From Brachionus koreanus (lineage: Eukaryota > Rotifera > Eurotatoria > Ploima > Brachionidae): a stretch of DNA of 58,014 nucleotides. A model generated the notes under the pieces. It had not been told where the DNA came from and made no database searches. It saw only the letters and a program-made list of their open reading frames with translations. The position numbers and the translations under genes were made by a program. Shown one piece after another: positions 9,196 to 20,200 of this stretch (positions are counted from its first letter, which is position 1; each line of letters starts with the position of its first letter). The stretch is taken from positions 1,199,156-1,257,169 of the forward strand of contig PJRA01000444.1 in assembly GCA_016987375.1 (NCBI GenBank), given 5' to 3'.

Positions 9196-10270
9196 TTTTA
9201 AATTAATAGGATTTCTAAAATTGATTTTTTTTACTCAAAATACTTGATTAGATTTTCTTATTTTTTGTTATTAATCATTAGACAAACAGAACTTAAAGAA
9301 AAATTCTCTAAAATTAAAGTATGTAATTATTTAAATAATGGCTACTAGGATAAAATTTTTTTAAGCTAAAACCGTTGTTGGACTTAATGAATATTTTAAC
9401 TAATTTCAAATATGGCTAGGATTTAAGAAACAAAATTAGGTTTCTAAAGAAAAGGGCTTTGATTTGAGAAAATTTAAAAAAAAATAAATGTTTTACAATT
9501 AGCTTTTATTTTTATTATTGTTGAATTAAGCTTTTGTTAGTATTAAATGATAGTGATTAATACGAAAATTTCTATTAAAAAAAATTTGCATAAAAATTAA
9601 GCTATGTTGGCTTATGGGCCTAGAACTCTTTTTTTTTATTGCGAAGACTTTGAAAGATGAAGTAATAGAGAAAAATATAGCAGATATTTTTCAATTTTGT
9701 TCCAAAAAATTTTTTTTTTTTTTAAATAAATTATAACATTTTATGAATTAATTTTAAAAGCTTAAAATAAAATTATCCCAAAAATTTGCTTAAAAAGCAA
9801 TTAACTTATTTTTTTAAATTTTTTTCTTTTTGCTATTCAAAGGACTATTTTATTAACTAATTTTTTAAATAGAAATAAACTAAATAATAATCCTCTAGAT
9901 GAAAGGTTTTTCAAGCAGATTTGTGATGAGAAGTGGATCTTTTTTTGAAATTATGATAACATGAATTTATGGTTAGACCGATTACAACAAGCTCAGCAAA
10001 TCGTGAAAAGAGGATGCTTTGATAAAATGGTGATGTTGTGAGTTTAGTGGATTTTCCAAAAGGAAAATACACTCTGAGCTGCTATACAGAACTTTGTTCT
10101 GAACAATTAGATATGATGCTTTTTTTTTAGAGGACGGTATTTTACCTACATATACCAAGTTAAAGAAAGGTGTAAATAGGAATCGAACTGCTCGCTTAGA
10201 GATGGCTAAAGACTAAAGAGCATAATGGTTTATATTTTGGAGGTTAACTAACCATTGCTTTACATTGATA
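9196..10270. other. AT-rich region with a possible decayed coding remnant
   Basis: From about 9900 to 10230 the sequence is less AT-rich and gives broken readable peptides (RFFKQICDEKW, LWLDRLQQAQQIVKRGCFD, DFPKGKYTLSCYTELCSEQLD). They look like remains of a gene or transposase, but no family was recognised. 9196-9900 shows nothing but A/T runs. Confidence 0.3.
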
Positions 10271-10810
10271 AGTTAAAAAAATACAAATTTTTTTCACTCA
10301 TACTAACAATAAGATTATTTAATTTTTTATTAAAAAAAGATTGTATTTGTTCAATTAGAATAAAATTATGAAAAAAATATAATTATGTTATACTAAATAG
10401 TTCGAAAAACTCAATGATACCTGTCATATTTTTTAATAATTATGAACTGTTTTTTTGACAATTAAATTAATGAAATCACAGTAATTAAAGAAACAAAAAT
10501 TTAAAAACAGACATATATTTTCTAAATAAAATGAAAAATGTCTTTTAATTAAAAAATCTTCTATTTATTATTTTATTTCATGAAGCTAAAAATTATTTTT
10601 TATTTTTAATTCATGAACTGTTTAAAAAAAATTTAAAATTTTAAAACAAAAATAAAATCAGTGTTTCAAAGAGATAACAATAAATTCGATTTTTTATTCA
10701 TATGATCATCATTATTAATAAATTGTTTCTTGGGTAATTTTGTTTAATAATATTTTTAATTTTTGAAATTTAAAATTCTTTAAATGAAACAAAATCATAA
10801 AATTAATATA
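10271..10810. other. AT-rich stretch, nothing recognised
   Basis: No open frame, RNA gene or repeat could be supported. Confidence 0.4.
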
Positions 10811-10883
10811 AGATCGCATGGTGTAGTGGTTATCACACCTGTCTAACACACAGGAGGTCCCAAGTTCGATCCTTGATCGATCA
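10811..10883 (+). tRNA. tRNA-Val (AAC)-like sequence
   Basis: The internal promoter A box (tggtgtagtggttatcac) and B box (agttcgatcc) are intact. The anticodon arm cctgt-ctAACac-acagg pairs perfectly and carries AAC at the anticodon position. The T arm pairs at four of five positions. The acceptor stem (agatcgc with tcgatca) pairs internally but mismatches at both ends. A polymerase III terminator-like T-run is not close by. It is either a slightly diverged tRNA-Val gene or a tRNA-derived SINE head. Confidence 0.65.
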
Positions 10884-11098
10884 GTCTGCTTAAATTTATT
10901 CATCCCAATATTTATTTATGTGATTAGCTCTAATTTTTTACCAAAAAAAAAATTATTTTTATTTTTTTAAATTAAAATTAAATGACAATAAAGTAACAGT
11001 TTAAGAAAAAGCTACTTTTAAGAAGATATCTTACTCATTTGTTATTAAAATACTCCTTTATCTGTAAACTTGTGTTCAAGTGCAGTTGTTAAAAACTT

Positions 11099-11599
11099 TC
11101 ATTTTACTTTATTTTGTCTACATTCTATTCTAGAGAACTTTCCATTTTCTGAAATATTTTCAGCATTTTTAATGCATTGCCAACTAAATTCCAAATCAAA
11201 TGCATTTATAAAATAGTAAAATTGTTTCATAAATAAATAAATTTCTATTTTTCCCAGGAAAAATTTTTCATTATGAGAAAAATAAAATAAAATCTGGTGA
11301 TTATTTATTTCGTATTCATTCTTCCATTTGAAATAGCATTTAAATATGTTTTCAATTAAATGTTGATTTGTTTTCAGGTCGTCAATGAGATCAAGCCAAA
11401 TGCTTACACTTTTCCCAAATGAATTTTTAAATTCTGTCCCATCATCACTTAATAGTAAAAAAAAAACATCTTTCATTCTTTCTTCATGATACCCAATAGA
11501 GTCGAGGGTAATTCCGTTTGGAAAATATTTTAGGTTTAAATTTTTCAAAAATGATAACAATAATTTAGAAAACTCTTTAAAAACTTTATCACTACTCAT
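11099..11599 (-). CDS. Unknown 166-aa ORF
   Basis: Intact minus-strand frame beginning MSSDKVFKEFSKLLLSFLKN and ending in a basic CRQNKVK tail. It is helical in character, rich in Phe, Lys and Asn, with segments such as KCYFKWKNEYEINNH and FLMKQFYYFINAFDLEF. There is no signal peptide, membrane segment or family that I recognise. A 'tgattccaaattag'-type sequence just 5' of the ATG has no splice acceptor, so the ATG may be genuine. It could be a single-exon gene of a lineage-specific family or a transposon accessory gene. Confidence 0.4.
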   Translation of the reverse strand: MSSDKVFKEFSKLLLSFLKNLNLKYFPNGITLDSIGYHEERMKDVFFLLLSDDGTEFKNSFGKSVSIWLDLIDDLKTNQHLIENIFKCYFKWKNEYEINNHQILFYFSHNEKFFLGKIEIYLFMKQFYYFINAFDLEFSWQCIKNAENISENGKFSRIECRQNKVK

Positions 11600-12277
11600 G
11601 TGATCTCTTATTCCAAATTAGAAGAATTGTTTGAATTGAGATGTATAGATGCTTACCTAAATTTTTAATTATACATAATTTAAAAATAAAAATTTAATAA
11701 GACTTTATTTTCATTAAATTCAAAACTCTATTTCTTCAGAATAATTAAGATTTTGCAACAATCATAATGAGATCGTTTTTCACAAAAAACTAAATTACGC
11801 TACCTAACTTAAAATTTTCTAAAAATCTACATTTTTATTTGAAATAAATAATTTTATGATTTTTTCAATACATATTAAATAAAAAATATTGATTTTTTCG
11901 TTTTTATGTATTAAAATCTTTTTGCCTTTAATACATAGAAACGAAAAATACCATAATAAGCTAGAAATTTTTGAGAATTTAATTTGTTGAAGAAATAAAA
12001 TATTAATAAGTAACAGATCTTAAATTTGGCACTTGAACAAAAGTTTACAGATAAAGAAGTATTTAAGTGATGAAGTATTTTGTTCAGAGAAATTTAAATC
12101 TTGGTCGATCTTGGAGAATTTTTCTTTTTTAAACTTATAAATTTGATGCAAAAAAATGCCTAGAAAACCATGTTGAACAATAATCAAATATAATGTACAA
12201 TTCTGAATTTTATTTTTTTAATACTAAAGCTTAGCTTTCTTGTGCATTTTTAAAAATGATGATATAAATTTGGTCAT
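11600..12277. other. AT-rich intergenic stretch with one small hairpin
   Basis: Apart from an inverted repeat at about 11895-11950 (arms tttcgtttttatgtattaaa and tttaatacatagaaacgaaa, loop about 14 nt) nothing is recognised. Confidence 0.5.
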
Positions 12278-12640
12278 TACAGTCGTTCCTTGGTTAACGA
12301 GAAAGTTTGACGAAAATTTTTGTGCTCATTATATCGAAACTAATTTTATCGAAATCCCATTGAAAAAGATAGGCAATTTTTTTTTTTTTAAATTTTTATT
12401 GAATAGTTAAAAATTAAAAAAAATAAATAAAACTAAAAATTAAACTTTTTTTCACAATTCTGTAATACTGGATTGTTTGGTTTTATATTTTTCTAGTACA
12501 ATATTTTCAATATTAAACAAAAAGTCAACAACGTTGGAAGAATCTTCTTTTTTATTTAGAAAATAATCTTTTTCCCTTCGATGAGTGAATTGTTGAAATT
12601 ATCTATGTATTTTGACTTAAATTTTTGTGACTTAGACTTA
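12278..12640 (-). mobile_element. Tigger/pogo-like element end with transposase tail
   Basis: 12278 begins acagtcgttccttggttaac, a CAGT... end of the type found on mariner/Tigger elements. On the minus strand at about 12550-12440 the peptide DSSNVVDFLFNIENIVLEKY can be read, which resembles the C-terminal helix of such transposases. No intact transposase remains. Both the end and the tail are inference from short matches. Confidence 0.4.
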
Positions 12641-12895
12641 AAACTGTGATATATAAAAAAGTCTGATTTGAACAAGAGATATTTGGGGTTTGGGGGCGCT
12701 GGTCAAAAAGTAGAGTAGTACTATTAAGTGCGAACCTTGACTCAAAATTTTAATTATTTAATTAAATTTACCTTTTTTTTGCTGAAAAATTGGCTTTTAT
12801 TCTTAGACTTTAAAAAAAAAAATTTAAGTCAAGTCATAACTTTGACTTAAATTTTTGTGACTTAAAACTGTGACTAAAAAACAAGTCTGTTTATA
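12611..12895. repeat. Direct repeat pair flanking about 170 bp
   Basis: The word tgacttaaatttttgtgact followed by taaaactgtga and an agtctg-containing end occurs at 12611-12672 and again at 12843-12895. The DNA between them (12660-12740) is less AT-rich (tttggggtttgggggcgctgg). Confidence 0.5.
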
Positions 12896-13058
12896 TTCAT
12901 TTAAAAGAATCAATTCAAATTGGAAAAATACCAGCAAGAAATCGGTCCTCCGTGAATTAAACGAAATACTAGGAAATGAAAATGAGAGCTTAGAAAACTT
13001 AGAAGATCTCGAAAGAAAAATAAACGATAAAATCAAAGAATTTTTTTTAATTAATTAA
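12870..13058 (+). CDS. Small charged ORF, unknown
   Basis: Sixty-two codons, starting in the second direct repeat, with a C-terminal coiled-coil-like run (ESLENLEDLERKINDKIKEF). No family recognised. Perhaps the last exon of a lost gene. Confidence 0.25.
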   Translation: MTKKQVCLYSFKRINSNWKNTSKKSVLRELNEILGNENESLENLEDLERKINDKIKEFFLIN

Positions 13059-13288
13059 TTTAAGTATAATGAATGGCTAACGTAAGGATGTAAACTTAAT
13101 TTTAATTTTTTTTTTATTACATCACCCTCGCGGTGTTTACTGAAAATATATTATTATAAAAAGAAAATTAATTGTTTTATTTTTAAAAAAATACAATAAA
13201 GCTAAACAGGCACATTAGTTTTTTAGATTCTTTAAGATAAAATTCTCAAAACAATTTTTGAATTAAATCTTTTTAAAATAAAATTAAG
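13059..13288. other. Short AT-rich spacer
   Basis: Nothing recognised. Confidence 0.4.
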
Positions 13289-13432
13289 CTACTTCTTTAT
13301 TCTTGCCGGATTACTTTGAATATGTGATACCATTGAAATTGATCGTTTTATTTTAGTTTGAGTATTGTTGGTCGATTCATCAGCCTCTTTGTCGCTGTCA
13401 TTTAAATTCGGAACCAAGATTATTAATTTCAT
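13289..13432 (-). CDS. Possible 3' exon, 47 codons, unknown
   Basis: A minus-strand frame opens directly after a polypyrimidine/AG-like sequence (ttttaatcttag) and reads NLNDSDKEADESTNNTQTK, then KRSISMVSHIQSNPARIKK before TAG. The composition is that of a real disordered protein tail. No upstream exon was identified. Confidence 0.25.
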   Translation of the reverse strand: MKLIILVPNLNDSDKEADESTNNTQTKIKRSISMVSHIQSNPARIKK

Positions 13433-13917
13433 CTAAGATTAAAAATGAAATAAATCATACTTTTAAAAGTTTTTTTTCTTTTTATCAAAATTATTTTTTA
13501 GATAGGAATCGTCAAAAGATAAAATCAAAATATTCCTTTAATGATGATTTTCAGGAAAAAATAATCAGTAATATTTATTTATGTTTTATTAATTTTTTGA
13601 TTGAGATTCGTTGACTCCAAAGCTTTGGCTTTATTAATCACTTTTATTTTATACTCCTTATGAAAATTAATTCAATGATTTGATGAATTTATTCAATACT
13701 AGGTTCCCTTTTTAATTATGATAAGTATCAAAATATATGAAAAAAAAACATTTGAATTTCACAAAATCTTAAAAATCAAAAAGTGTAAGAATATCTGAAA
13801 ATCTAAATCTAGAACTTGTCAAAAACTTTGAAAAGAGTTTTGATACTCAAAGTTATTTAAAATATTAAAGACTAAAGTAAATTAGTTAAGACCCATCACC
13901 AGTCGGATTGTATTTTT

Positions 13918-14253
13918 TTAACACTAGAAGCACCAACGAGTCAAAATGACTCTTTTTTGGCATCCCAAAGAGCGCCCGTTAAAGGGTCTTGAGTCAAGAA
14001 AATCAAGAGAATTTATCTCCTAAATAAATGTGTGTCATATCAAATTCGTTTATGTGGTAATTATAAAGCTACAAATTTTTGTTCAATCTGTAAAAAAGCA
14101 GTGTGTTAATTTTGTAAAAAAAATAGAGAGTTTTTGTAAAAAATGCGATCAACCATCGGTATTTGTTTTCAGGCCTAAGAAAAGACTAAAATTTACAAAT
14201 TAATCATTTATATTATCATATATCATATATCGTTTTGGTGCTTCTAGTGTTAA
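13918..14253 (+). mobile_element. piggyBac-like element, internally deleted (copy 1)
   Basis: Both ends carry inverted ends attached to TTAA: ttaacactagaagcacc at 13918 and ggtgcttctagtgttaa ending at 14253. TTAA is the target site of piggyBac transposases. A small subterminal palindrome gagtcaaaatgactc follows the left end. The interior encodes the cysteine-rich transposase tail (QIRLCGNYKATNFCSICKK, then VC-stop-FCKK). These are paired cysteines of the C-terminal zinc-binding domain of piggyBac transposases. The catalytic DDD core is absent. Confidence 0.75.
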
Positions 14254-14887
14254 AATTTCTTTTCAATCATATTTTTTTTTTCAAAAATATTCTTTATGTG
14301 GCTGATAGGAAGGACTAAGTTTCCATTCCAACCGGCCAAAGCTTTGCCAAACTATATTTTAAATAAAATCAAATAAATAAAGATGATCCAGAGAAGACTA
14401 ACTTATTGGATCGACATGGCATACCTAGTGAATCAAAAATGAGTTGGATTACTATCATCTGCAGTTGATTCAAAACTAGCTTTTTCAGACCTAGTTCATT
14501 TTAGAAGTTTTTTTTTCTCTAAAACATTTTTTAATAAAAATTTGAATAAAAAAAGCCCAAACAAAATTTTTTATAAAATTAATTAAAAATTAATCAAGAA
14601 TTAGGAAAATGCTATCTGAATCGGTCATAATCTATTGTTGGTCCCAAATTACTCTTTAAGCGTTTATGCAATCAAAAAGAAAAATTTAAAAGAATGATTC
14701 AAATAAAATTTTTTAAATAACTTTTGTTTTTAAATTTTGAAATTCAATTTTTTTCAAAAATTTTTTATCAAAAAAATTAACATCAAAATAATTTAACAAA
14801 AAATTACGAAATAAATAAAATAATTTTGCAATACTTAAATTTCATTATTTAAAATTAAAAAATTAAAACCAAAAAATAAACTAAAAA
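14254..14887. other. Upstream region of the archaemetzincin gene
   Basis: 14290-14500 is a little GC-richer (aaccggccaaagctttgcc, ggatcgacatggcatacc) and may be a decayed repeat. The last 150 bp before the ATG are A/T with no recognised promoter motif. Confidence 0.35.
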
Positions 14888-15826
14888 ATGAGTTTTGTAT
14901 CAAGTGAATTTGAATGTCAAGCAGCTGCTGGCTATCAAATAAATTCAACTGGCCAAGAATGTTTTTTTCAAAAAGATTTAAATTTATATAAATGGAAAAA
15001 AACAAATATACCAGATATTAAATGGTTTATTAATTCGACTAATTATTATGAATATTTGCCGATGCCATTAGAAGATGAATGGCTTAATTACAACAAAGAA
15101 AATGGTCAAACTTTTAAAAATTACATGCGTTTAATTAAAAAGTCTAAGAGTTTACACAGTTTAAAAATAAAATCTAAAATTGTTCTAATTCCTATTAGAA
15201 TGGATGAAAGTTTATTTTCAAAATATTTGTTAAATGCATTAAAGGAATTTTTAGAAATTTATTTTGACCTAATTGTTTTAGTTGAAGATGGTTTAAATCT
15301 AAGCAATAAATTTAAATTAGATACAAATGATTCAATAGATGCAATTAATACACTTTCAATTTTAAAAACATTCAAAGAAAAAAACTCTTTTTCTACTGTT
15401 GCCATTACAACATGTGATTTAACTCATAATGAAAGTTTTGTTTTTGGTTTAAGTGATCAAGAATTACAAGTATGTGTTGTTTCTTTATTTAGATATGTAC
15501 TTGATTTAAAAACAAATGATGGCAGAGTAAATGATATGGATTTATTGAAAAAAACTTGTTCAGTAATTTGTCATGAGATTGCTCATACATTTGGCTTAGA
15601 ACATTGTATTTATTATCGATGTATAATGAATGGTTCAAATACAATTGAAGAAGATGATAAGCTGCCAATTTATTTATGTCCAATATGTTTTAGAAAGTTG
15701 CATTTTTTATTGAATTTTGACATTGAAAAAAGATATTTAAATTTATTCAAGTATTGTGAAAAGTATGAATTTAAGTCTGAGTCTAATTGGTATCAAAAAC
15801 GTCTGGAACTTATCAATAAATTTTAA
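14888..15826 (+). CDS. Archaemetzincin (AMZ-type zinc metalloprotease)
   Basis: An intronless frame of 312 codons. Residues about 225-245 read HEIAHTFGLEHCIYYRC, the archaemetzincin motif HExxHxxGxxHCxxxxC: three zinc histidines and the catalytic glutamate. It is followed by IMNGSN, then an acidic spacer and CPICFRKL, the family's CxM...CPxCxxKL cysteine motif that binds a second zinc. The N-terminal part has WLNYNKENGQTFKNYMR, which matches the region ahead of the protease core in animal AMZ1/AMZ2. The length is slightly shorter than human AMZ2 (about 360). It should be a soluble aminopeptidase-type metalloprotease; the cellular substrate of the family is not settled. Start: the first ATG, MSFVSSEFE. 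No splice sites interrupt it, so it is either naturally single-exon or a retrocopy. piggyBac remnants lie on both sides. Confidence 0.9.
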   Translation: MSFVSSEFECQAAAGYQINSTGQECFFQKDLNLYKWKKTNIPDIKWFINSTNYYEYLPMPLEDEWLNYNKENGQTFKNYMRLIKKSKSLHSLKIKSKIVLIPIRMDESLFSKYLLNALKEFLEIYFDLIVLVEDGLNLSNKFKLDTNDSIDAINTLSILKTFKEKNSFSTVAITTCDLTHNESFVFGLSDQELQVCVVSLFRYVLDLKTNDGRVNDMDLLKKTCSVICHEIAHTFGLEHCIYYRCIMNGSNTIEEDDKLPIYLCPICFRKLHFLLNFDIEKRYLNLFKYCEKYEFKSESNWYQKRLELINKF

Positions 15827-15900
15827 GGTGTTTAACTGAAATTTAATTTTTTTTTTTATTTTTAAAAAAATAGTAAGTCAAAATTTCAAAATTATTCAAA

Positions 15901-16262
15901 TTAACACTAGAAGCAACAAAACGAGTCAAAATGACTCGTTATGAAAAATAAAGGATAAATCATATAATTTTTGTTTAAATTTATTGAAATTATTAAATTA
16001 ATTGAAAATAAATGATTAATTTGTAAATTTTAGTCTTTTCTTAGGCCTGAAAACAAATACCGATGGTTGATCTCATTTTTTACAAAAACTCTATTTTTTT
16101 TACAAAATTAACACACTGCTTTTTTACAGATTGAACAAAAATTTGTAGCTTTATAATTACCACATAAACGAATTTGACATGACACACATTTATTTAGGAG
16201 ATAAATTCTCTTGATTTTCTTGACTCAAGACCCTTTAACGGGCGCTCTTTGGGGTGCCAGAT
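15901..16262 (-). mobile_element. piggyBac-like element remnant (copy 2, inverted)
   Basis: Begins ttaacactagaagcaac with the same cgagtcaaaatgactcg palindrome. It then carries the reverse complement of the same cysteine-rich transposase tail seen at 13970-14200, ending near ggcgctctttggggtgcc, the counterpart of ggcatcccaaagagcgcc in copy 1. The far end is missing, so it is truncated. It lies in opposite orientation to copy 1 with the archaemetzincin gene between them. Confidence 0.7.
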
Positions 16263-17232
16263 GGTGTCTTTAACGGTTTTAACGGTTAATTAAAAGAATA
16301 AGTTCTCTAACGCTTAATCATCTACTAACTAACTTTTCACACAAACACATACCCACTCAATCTATTGCTGTAAAGCTTAATTTATACATATACTTTCATT
16401 CTATTTCCTGTTTAATTTTCTCCTTTCTAATGGTTTACTATTCGATGTTCTTTTTCAACAATCTTAAGTATTACATAACAAATTTCACTTAAAAAAAAGA
16501 GGTCGATAATTTTTTTTAAAAACATTCTAATGTCCCTTCATAGGTTTTGACACAAACACACACACACACACTGGTTATCTCAAAAATTAATTAATAGATT
16601 GATAAGTTTTCTATATTTTAATAAAATATTTTAAATTTATTCGTTGATCTAAACTTTAAATTTAGGTTTTATAAACAATTTTGTCAAACAGTTTTTCGAT
16701 ATCATCTAGATTTGGTCTATTTTAGTAAAAATAAACTAAATGAACTAGACATTTGACAAAATTAATTAAAAGAGCACTGGGAATCAAGAAATTTTCCAGA
16801 GATAGACGTTTGTTAGAAACCTTACATTTATAGATGATTGAACAACTTTACACAAAACACAAGATAATCTTCTTAGACAATTAAAAAACTGCTCAGTGTG
16901 CTGCTCAGTGACACAAACACACACACACACACTGAAAAAGGAGGAAATAGTAAGGTAGCAATTACACAATAGGTAGCTTAACTTTTGACCAAATTGCAAG
17001 AACTTGAAGTTTTTGAATTTGGTGCCAATTAAGTGGCTTTCAAATCGCATAACTCTACGAATTTTGAAGCTTTTTTCGATCTGTAAAAGCCAAAGGCAAG
17101 TTCATTGGATATGTTATCCATGACTTCCTTGGTTGTCCGGGTCCTCAAAAGATCCAGGTCACCAGATCATTTTGAAAAAAGTCGAAAAATGCGTTTTTTT
17201 CACATTTTCAAAGTTGAATATTTCAATGACCG
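16263..17232. other. Region upstream of BMS1 with two identical CA-repeat blocks
   Basis: The block gacacaaacacacacacaca occurs at 16550 and 16911, followed both times by cactg. 16990-17230 is less AT-rich (gcttttttcgatctgtaaaa, gttgtccgggtcctcaaaag, atccaggtcaccagatcatt) and resembles a dispersed repeat more than a promoter. It abuts the first recognisable BMS1 codons. Confidence 0.45.
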
Positions 17233-20200
17233 TTGAGTAGTTTCAACTCCGGTAAAAACCATGTCGTACAGCTCCTTAAGCTGTTGAATACAACAGCTTA
17301 CAGAACAAGTACAGAACAAGACATTAAAGCCAAGCGTATTCAATTGCCAGAAGTTGATCGATCATCGTTAGAACCACCACCGATTTTTGTTGCCATAGTT
17401 GGACCACCACGAGTTGGAAAATCAATTCTAATGCAAAGTCTTATCAAAAATTATACAAGACAAAAATTGAACAACATAAAAGGCCCAGTAACAGTAGTAG
17501 CGGGCAAAAAAAGGCGCATAACATTTTACGAATGCAATAATGATCTAAATTCAATGATCGATGCTGCCAAAGTAGCTGATCTTGTTCTATTAATGATTGA
17601 TTCGAGCTTTGGCTTCGAAATGGAAACATTTGAATTTTTGAATATTTGTCAAGTGCATGGTTTTCCGCGTATAATGGGCGTTCTAACTCACATGGATATG
17701 ATCAAAAATCCAAAAGCTCTTAAAAAAACTAAAAAAAAACTCAAGCATCGTTTTTGGACCGAAATTTATCAGGGTGCTAAGCTTTTTTATTTAACTGGTC
17801 TTGTTAATGGTGAATATAGACGCAACGAAATACACAATTTAGCTCGGTTCATATCAGTCATGAAATTCAAAGATCTTGGATATAGACTCAATCATTCTTT
17901 TATTGTTTGTGATAGGTAAGTTCTTTTGAATTTATATTATTAATTTAAATTAAATTGGTAGTTAAGTTTTTATAAATTTTAGGTTTATTTAAAATTTAAT
18001 TTTTACATTAAAATATTAAGCTTCTGATTAGCATCTGAATTGGCAGCTTTCATAATAATTAGTTAAGTTTTTGATTATTTGAAATTATAATTTGGTGGTA
18101 TTGCTTTTTCAAATTCAAATACAATAATAAAACATAAATTCTGCCTTTTTTGATTAATTGGAATTTACTAAAATAAAATACTGCAACAAAGAGCAGTATA
18201 ATAGCTCTTAAATAGTTTTTATTTCATTTTTAATTTTTTCTAATGTAGACAAAATACTTTATTAAAAAATGAAAAAATTTATGCATTATTCTAGACTAAA
18301 TTTCATAATTCCAAAATTGTTAAATAAACAATATTTAGCTATATCTAAATTCAAGTCTTTCTTAATATTCATACTATAACTTTAAAAAGTTAACCAGGAT
18401 GAAGGAAATATATAAGAGAACCAGAAAATATATCTATTATTATTGTGTTGTTTAATTTACAATCATAATATGATAACTTTATATTAAGCAAAGTGATAAT
18501 GTTTTTTTGTTAGATAAAAAATAAAAGTGGCAGACATGAAAATAACATTTATCATTTCAGATATTTTTGCTTATATTGACAGATTTGAATACATCAGATT
18601 TTTAGTAAAAATGTCAGATATTTTATTACCAAACGTCAGGTAGAAAAGAAAATTCATCAATTTTCACAAAAATACTACTTATTCAGGATTTAATTGACCA
18701 TTTGTAAGACACTTTGACTCAGAGAAACTCTCCAAAGAGACGTTCAAGATTAGCAATACCGATGTGCTTAGACATCTAGTGTTTGAACCATTAGGGCATA
18801 TACGAGTGCTTTGTTTCCAATTATCTTGATTAAGTTGAATGATGCGGATTTAAATTAAATGTTAAATGTTGAAAAATTGACCTTTTATATTTTATTTTCT
18901 GACAGTTAACTAAATGATCTGACAGTTGTTTATCTGACAAAATGCAAATCTAACTGTTATGTTTTTTATCTGATGAATTCTCATCCATCCTAAAGTAAAT
19001 TCCTAACTGTTTACTTATAAAAATTGAAAAAAATGTAAATTTATGAAAAAAATTATAAATTAATTTAAAAAAAATAGGATTTTTAATATTATTATATATA
19101 TTTTTATGGTTACAATTACTACGAAATAATTTTATTTTATTTTGATTTTTACTAATTTGATTATGATAATATATTTAAACGTCACTAAAGGAATTGTACA
19201 AGCTTGGAAAATTTTATTTTTTTATGAGATATTTAATTAAATATTTGACAGGTGATTTAATTGGTGTTTCATTTTGGTATGTAGAATAATCTAGTACAAA
19301 GAATCTCAATTAATAGTATTTAACAATTATTTACAATTAATAATAATAATAATAATAATAGATAATATTCTTTGGTCAAATTTAGTTTAGTTAAATTGAC
19401 AAGGCAGGAAGACTAATGATCAAAATATTTTTAAAATTGATTTTAAATCTTAATTGCTTTTATAAATTTACATTTTTTTTGTAAAAGGTTTTGTGAAATT
19501 TAGTACAATAGAATAGAGCAAAAAGTTAAAAAGTCTTTTAACTATATTTTTAAAAGTCAAAAGCAAGTTCTGTAAATACAAAATGGTGCAACNNNNNNNN
19601 NNNNNNNNNNNNNNNNNNNNNNNNNNNNNNNNNNNNNNNNNNNNNNNNNTGCAATTTGTTGCACTTACAGAACTAATCAAAAGCGTTCAGAAAAAAAGTT
19701 ATAAGCTTTTTTAGTATTAATTTTTGTTCAATTTTTCTATTTTGTACTAAATTTCACAAAACCTTTGTAAAATTTGTAAAAGTTTGGAGAATTTTTTAAA
19801 TTAGACCAATCCCTTATTCAATATTGCAGTCTCATTTATCTAAACATAATATCGTCTATATTTACATTATTAGACTAAATTAGACTGGATGCCTTAATTA
19901 CAAAATGTATTTTAAACCTTGTTTTTATGTAAAATTAAGTTTCTGTATTTTTTTGAAAATTAAAAGTCAATTTTTCAAATAATGTTTTTGATCCAGTGTT
20001 AGAAAATGGATTTTAAAGAAAAATTATTTTTAAGACTTGATAATGAGATGGATTTAAATGCATATATATCGAACAAGGGAATATGATAATAAATATAAGA
20101 GTAAAATTTAAAGTCAGTCTAAATTTTAATTGCTTTAAGAATCGAAGATTTGACTCAACCAGATCAAATTCGACAGAATGAGAAATGTGATCGCAATGTT

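Larger units (their letters stand above)
17916..20139 (+). other. BMS1 intron 1
   Basis: Starts gtaagttctt and ends gctttaag. It holds an (AAT)n run at about 19338-19365, a MITE (19487-19764) with an N gap, and low-complexity A/T. Words 'tgacag/ctgacagtt' recur at 18580-18960, perhaps another decayed MITE. No gene is seen inside. Confidence 0.7.

Noticed and set aside
10715..10903. 62-codon minus frame over the tRNA-like gene
   Set aside because: It is the antisense reading of the tRNA-Val-like sequence.
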